Below, piece after piece: positions 58,752 through 64,000 of a stretch of DNA of 64,000 nucleotides (within the stretch, counting starts at the first letter, position 1; the number at the start of each line of letters is the position of its first letter). A model generated the notes under the pieces. It made no database searches and was not told where the DNA came from. It saw nothing but the letters and a program-made list of their open reading frames with translations. A program made the position numbers and the translations under genes. The stretch is taken from assembly GCA_008692225.1 (NCBI GenBank), contig VICG01000012.1, positions 186,001 through 250,000 of the forward strand, written 5' to 3'. The DNA comes from Monilinia fructicola (lineage: Eukaryota; Ascomycota; Leotiomycetes; Helotiales; Sclerotiniaceae).

Positions 58752-61675
58752 CTAAATGCTAACCCCGGGTCTACCATGTGTGCCCGCCGTCCGAAATTGA
58801 TACAAAAGTCCTAGAACTCCACCGTCTGCGAGCCTATCACTCTCTTCTTCATCTACATCTCCCCTACCACCTCTCGTCGGAGATACTTCCCACGTCGATT
58901 CCCCCAAGTTCGCCACCGTCTCATTAACATCGTGAGATCTCCCAGGTTGCATTACTGGTCGACCAAGTTCATCCTCGTTTTCCATCGGCTCCTCGATAAT
59001 GTTATTTCCTCGGCGACCTTGATATCGGCTTCGAGAACTTCGTCGGATACTACGAGCTCCGAAACCAGATGATGACGGGTGGTGATGGGGATCCAAAAGG
59101 ATGGATGCCATGGGAGATCCAGTAGAAGTAGTATTAGGTGCAAATCGAGGTGTCCGTGCCGTTTGTTGTGGACCATTGGGCCCCCTGTTTACTGGTCTTG
59201 CCTCACTTCGTCCCATCCTGGAGCCGTGCATATCTGCAGCTAGTGTAGGAGACATCAAGCCTGGAAATGATGGAGGAGGGTGGAATTGTTGTCGCGTGCC
59301 TGGTGGATTATGTCCTGGCACACCTGTTTTGGGATTGAGCAAATAGTTATCCAAAAACCCATAATACGAGGCAGCCATTTTTCCATGCTTCGTCGAGTAA
59401 TAATCCTCTCGCACGTCGGTATTGGCCTTTCCTTTTATTTGAGCTCTGCCAATCCCCTTCTTGAAATCGAATACAGCAAACGAGCAAACATATCCAACAC
59501 CGTCAACATGAACCGTGAATTCTCGGAAGAAGTCTATGATCTGATCAGAGCACTTTGGCAGGCTAAACCATAATAGGAATGGGGTAATTATGATACTAAA
59601 GACTTCCTCAAAAAATATTACGAGTTTAAGTTGATAAAGAGTAGAAAACTCCCGTTTAACTTCATCGCTGTGGAGTCGACCTTGCCAGTGGTTGGGCATG
59701 TAATGAGTGTATTCGACCACGTTTCGGAGTGCGTACTCGGGGTCGAAGACGAGATTTTCGTCCGGTATCATGCCGTTTGTAATAGCCCAAAGTGGCCCAA
59801 AGACTCCAAGATAGAACAAGACCGACCTCTCTGCGGTTATATCAAACTTGAGGAAGACATCAGGATCCCAAATCGTGGCAATTACCAAGACCGATACAAC
59901 GGCACCGCCATGAAAGTTATGAACTTAGCCATATGGGCCATTTTGACCTTTGGAAATTGATCGAGATATCGCGATGCGAAGGGATATGACATATTTACCC
60001 GTTTGTTAAACAGATGATGGAGCTCGTTAAATTCTCGAAATTTCCACTCCGCGAGAGGTGTATACGAACGCGATCCGAGAGCCGCGGGATTTTTATGATA
60101 TTGCTGAAAATTTGTTAGCAGGAACCCAAGAATCGGAGACAGGGTACAATTACATTGAAGTATCTGAAGAAATACACGATCACCACATATATGACGATGA
60201 CCGGAGCACAGATGACGTTCATCAAACCGGCGAACATGAATCTATCCCGTAACCCATCGCTTAATTCTCGTCGATGAGAATCTTTGAGTAGCAATTCTCT
60301 GACCTGGCCATGATCATTGAAGACAAAATCTAATATGCACCATTCTAAGTTCCATTGCAACGTTTTCGAAAATAACTGTCGACCTTGCAAGAACGGGAGT
60401 GGTAGAGTAAGATCCAGAATTTCTTTATTGAACATGGCAATAAAGGTAATTCTCTTTCCTCATCAATCGATTGGCTATGTCATGAGCATCGAGTCGTTCT
60501 TTGGACTCTGTGCCCGTTGCCCATTTTCGATTATGTGGCGAAATTTTGAATCCTGTCATCGGATTTGCATCTCGCAGGGCCATTACTCTGGCGACAACAT
60601 CTTGCCAAGACACCGTCTGCATATCGTTATCTTGTATCTCAAGGAGATAGGTATAGAAGTCACGCATTTTTATAAGCCTTGGGATGTCCGTTAAAAGCTG
60701 GTATACTCGATAAAGTACAAACAAGCATAGGAGCCAGATTGCCACATTTGATATTCCGGATATCTTCTTTGTGCACTGTGGAACCAATGCCTCCTTCAAG
60801 CTATGAGCGTCCTCCCGTTGAATCCGTTTATAATCAACACATTGTGTAAGAAAAGTCGTAAATATTGCTACAAAAATAAGTGTGCTGACAAAAAACAAAT
60901 CAGCATAGGTTCGCTTCACTTCAGAAGGATATACTCACAGCAAATCAATGACTTTGGCGAGAATTATACACCATATTCCCGCCCCCTCAAAATATTCATA
61001 AACATCTCTAATGAAGTTATCCAGATTGTTTACTGTGGCCCATCCATACATAGCTTTATCTTTCGGACTGCCTGTCAACAACCCAGGATTTCGAGGAGTA
61101 GGGTATGGTGTCTGTAGCGCGCCAGGCCCTCTAGCTTCGTCCTCATGTAGTTTCTGTTGCGCCTGCGTCATCTCCCAATGGGCTCTTTCTCTTGCTTCTC
61201 TTGCCTCTCGTGCAGATGGTCCTGGTACTGCGGGCGCTCTCTTTGGCAGCGCTGTCTGCCTCATTCGAGAGTGGTTTGGAGTCCCGGGATCGAGATGACG
61301 ATTATTTGCCTCAATTAATAAAGAAGCAGGTACATCATCGTCGGGGTCTTCTTTCAAGAAGCCTCGGTGATTCTGCCAAATGGTGTGAACGGCCTTTGCC
61401 TTTTCCTTTCCGATCATGCCCTGACTTCTGGGGTGTTTGTTCTTGTCCAGGCAGAAATGCCATAACTCTCTGTAACAGATTCACCATCGAATACATCTGC
61501 GGGATTACCTAATTCATCGTCGAGAAATCTTAAGTTTTCTTCATCGAGTGCCATTCCTGCTCGTTCTTCCACATCTGATTCGGATGCCTCGTCGTGAGCA
61601 CGCATTTCGTCATTATATCGATCGTCCTTGGGCATTCGATGGTAGAAGCCGTGAAATGAGGTTCGAGGTCATCAT
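58752..61675 (-). CDS. atg9: Autophagy-related protein 9 (lipid scramblase)
   Basis: Atg9 is the multispanning scramblase on Golgi-derived vesicles that seeds the autophagosome. ATG 61675 or 61672 gives [19 protein letters not shown], then [14 protein letters not shown], both family hallmarks of filamentous fungi. The next exons give [34 protein letters not shown], a helix region with [65 protein letters not shown], then [74 protein letters not shown] and a long low-complexity C-terminal tail. Short introns and one-base errors (for example in TATAATG near 61614) explain the breaks. The stop is at 58752. Length and order match the family. Confidence 0.9.
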
Positions 61676-62182
61676 TATGAAAAACTATGTCCTAGGTTCA
61701 CCAAGCTCCGTATATGTAAAGCTATTCTATGAATGAAACTTGAACCTCGTTGACTTCTATTGAAGGTTGTAATGAGTGGTCGTTCTTATGAACGTAGGCT
61801 GGCTACGGTCAAACGAGTAATTGTGAGCTTGTGGGTGATTGTCCGAGTGATATTAAAGAGATTCTGATACATGACTGGGAATATCCAGGACATACGGTCA
61901 ACACATCTCTCAGTCACCTGAATGATGTCGATAGTTCAAAAATGGTGGTATAAGATAAAAGAATGGGTGAATGACGAATGACCTCGAAACCGTCCGCACC
62001 AAAGCGATAAACCTTGCCGCAACTCGGTAATCTATCTGCAGTATTCACCGCTTCCTTATCAGCTTAAAACAGCTTAGCGGTTTCCATGGCCACGAGATCG
62101 TGTAACTTGTGTTCGAGACAATAAAAACGGCGGCAAATTGTGTAAGATAGTCTCGAACATCGAGTACATATATTGTAAAAAT
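61676..62182. other. Divergent promoter between atg9 and cog6
   Basis: About 500 bases between divergent genes. No gene in it. Confidence 0.5.
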
Positions 62183-64000
62183 ATGATTTCTGATTACTTC
62201 TCTCGAAAACAATCATACTCGGGGTTCAGTGACGGAACAAATTCTCCTGGGAGTCCTTTGATATCAAGAACCAACCCATTATCCTCGAAAGTCACGAGTG
62301 TCCTTTCAGCGTCTTATGCTGATTCGGATATCAGAGATGCTCTGTCATTGTTAGACAAACGAGGTGTACAAAATACCCCTGAGACTAGAAGACAGTTGAG
62401 GCTAGATGTTCAGAAGGAAGTTATTGAAAGTAATGGCGACATAATACGAGAATTTTGGACATGTTGCGGAGGTATGAATTGACAATTCACCCCTGTGTTC
62501 AGAATTCTTTTCTCACTCATGGCTTTAGCAACTCAAACGCATTGGTCTTACCATTGCTACTTTGAATCAGGGATGTGAAGAGATGAAACGGCACATTTCA
62601 GCTGCTCATCAAGAAACAGCTCCAGTCATACAGGAAGCTTCTGAGCTCATGAAGCAAAAGGAACAAGTGCAAGCAAAGCAAGAATTATTGAATGCTTTCA
62701 ATGCACATTTTGTCATGTCAGATGATGACATTGCATTACTCACCTCGACGGCCGAACCTGTGAATGATAGATTCTTCTCCATTCTCAACAGAGCGAAGAA
62801 GATTCAAAATGATTGTGAACTTTTACTCGGGACGGAAAATCAACGGTTAGGATTGGAGATTATGGAACAAACCTCGAAAAATCTGAATGGTGCTTTCCAA
62901 AAACTCTATCGATGGATACAGAGAGAGTTTAAGAGACTCTTAATCTAGAAAATCCACAGATAAGTTCTTCAATCCGCAGAGCCCTTCGGGTACTAGCAGA
63001 ACGTCCTTCGCTGTTCCAAAGTTGCCTCGATTTTTTTGCTGAAGCACGAGAGAATATCCTCTCTGATGGATTTTATACTGCGCTAACGGGTACTACTGTT
63101 GGGGGAGATGAGGACTCTTCGATAAAGCCAATCGAGTTAGTAGCCCATGATCCTTTACGTTATGTGGGAGACATGTTAGCTTGGACCCATTCGGCTACTG
63201 TAGGTGAAAGAGAAGCTCTAGAAGTTTTGTTCATCTCGGATGGAGATGAAATTGCAAAAGGAATACAAGCCGGGCTAGATAGTGAGCCTTGGAATCGCAT
63301 ATCAGAAAACGAGGACGAAATCGGTCACTTTGATGGTTTGAAAGCCCTCAATGAACTAGTAGACCGAAATGTCACAGGTGTCGCGCGAGTTCTTCGTCAA
63401 AGAATCGGTCAAGTGATTCAAAGTCATGAAGAGACAATCATGGCATATAAAATAGCTAATCTGTTGAACTTTTACCACGGCACATTCAAACGGTTGCTGG
63501 GAGATGACTCCGTTCTTCTCGAGTCTCTTGCAACACTCGAGGAGTCCGCATTGCGTCAGTTCCGCGCCCTAATGCGTGATCATATCACTGGTCTCCAATC
63601 GGAAACTCAAACCGCCCCTCCCAACCTCGGTCCTCCCGACTTTCTCCACGAAGGTTTGAAGCAACTTACTTCGATCATGAAAACTTACGAAACATCCTTC
63701 ACATCTCCCGAAACTCGAGAAGCGGACTTCGAGCCCATCCTCAACGAAGCCTTCGACCCTTTCATGAAAGGCAGCGAAAATATTGCAAAAGATCTTTCAA
63801 CGCCACAGAGTACAATCTTCACAATCAATTGTCTCCTATCCGCCGAAGCAGCCCTTGGCCCCTTCAATTTCACCACCTCCCGCGTGCAAGAGATCAAAGA
63901 TACCATACAAGAACATGCCAACGTTCTCATAGACCACCAATACACTTTCTTCCTGGAAAAATCTGCCCTACGACCCCTTCTCCAAGCTCTATCCACCACA
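62183..64000 (+). CDS. cog6: Conserved oligomeric Golgi complex subunit 6 (partial)
   Basis: Cog6 belongs to lobe B of the COG tether for retrograde vesicles in the Golgi. From ATG 62183: [60 protein letters not shown], then an intron (donor GTATGA about 62472, acceptor TTTAG about 62528), then [92 protein letters not shown], then, after a one-base error near 62938, [20 protein letters not shown] and an open frame up to the window edge. A T4 run at 62453-62456 is one T too long. Unambiguous family match; the C terminus lies outside the window. Confidence 0.93.

Overview
The window is nuclear DNA of a filamentous ascomycete (Pezizomycotina). Short GT..AG introns, an AT-rich island of mutated transposons, a dispersed 5S rRNA gene, a fungal PKS-NRPS hybrid and fungal-type ATG9, COG6, Fig1, Sld2 and mitoferrin genes all point that way. 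The general look suggests Leotiomycetes (Sclerotiniaceae-like), but that is an impression from protein similarity, not a proven placement.

Layout, left to right. Housekeeping block 1 (1-16 kb): SLD2 (-, cut by the left edge), a decayed repeat zone with an LTR fragment, the Fig1 calcium-influx membrane protein (-), a long stretch with no gene I can support, a classical protein-tyrosine phosphatase (-) and a tiny MRX7-like mitochondrial protein (+). Secondary-metabolite block (17-44 kb): a PKS-NRPS hybrid (-, about 11.5 kb) whose PKS half (KS-AT-DH-MT-ER0-KR-ACP) looks coherent but whose NRPS half (C-A-PCP) is broken by in-frame stops, lost motifs and a MITE insertion; a 5 kb AT-rich transposon island; then, on the + strand, an intact stand-alone thioesterase, a broken Erg6-type methyltransferase, a broken SDR and an intact EXPERA/EBP-type sterol-isomerase-like protein; then a 5S rRNA gene and a second, heavily decayed SDR (-). 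Housekeeping and orphan block 2 (44.7-64 kb): a HIRIP3/DEK_C-like acidic nuclear protein (+), four low-complexity orphan genes (-), mitoferrin (-), a microsatellite-rich gap, ATG9 (-) and COG6 (+, cut by the right edge).

Two kinds of damage overlap and should be kept apart. (1) Single-base gains or losses, mostly in homopolymers, interrupt nearly every conserved gene, including ones unlikely to be dispensable (SLD2, ATG9, COG6, mitoferrin). This looks like consensus error in a long-read or pyrosequencing assembly. (2) In the secondary-metabolite block there are also in-frame stops of the CGA>TGA, CAA>TAA and CAG>TAG kind, plus motif losses. These fit true decay, probably RIP-like C-to-T mutation. 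My reading is a PKS-NRPS cluster in decline that retains an intact thioesterase and an intact EBP-like enzyme.
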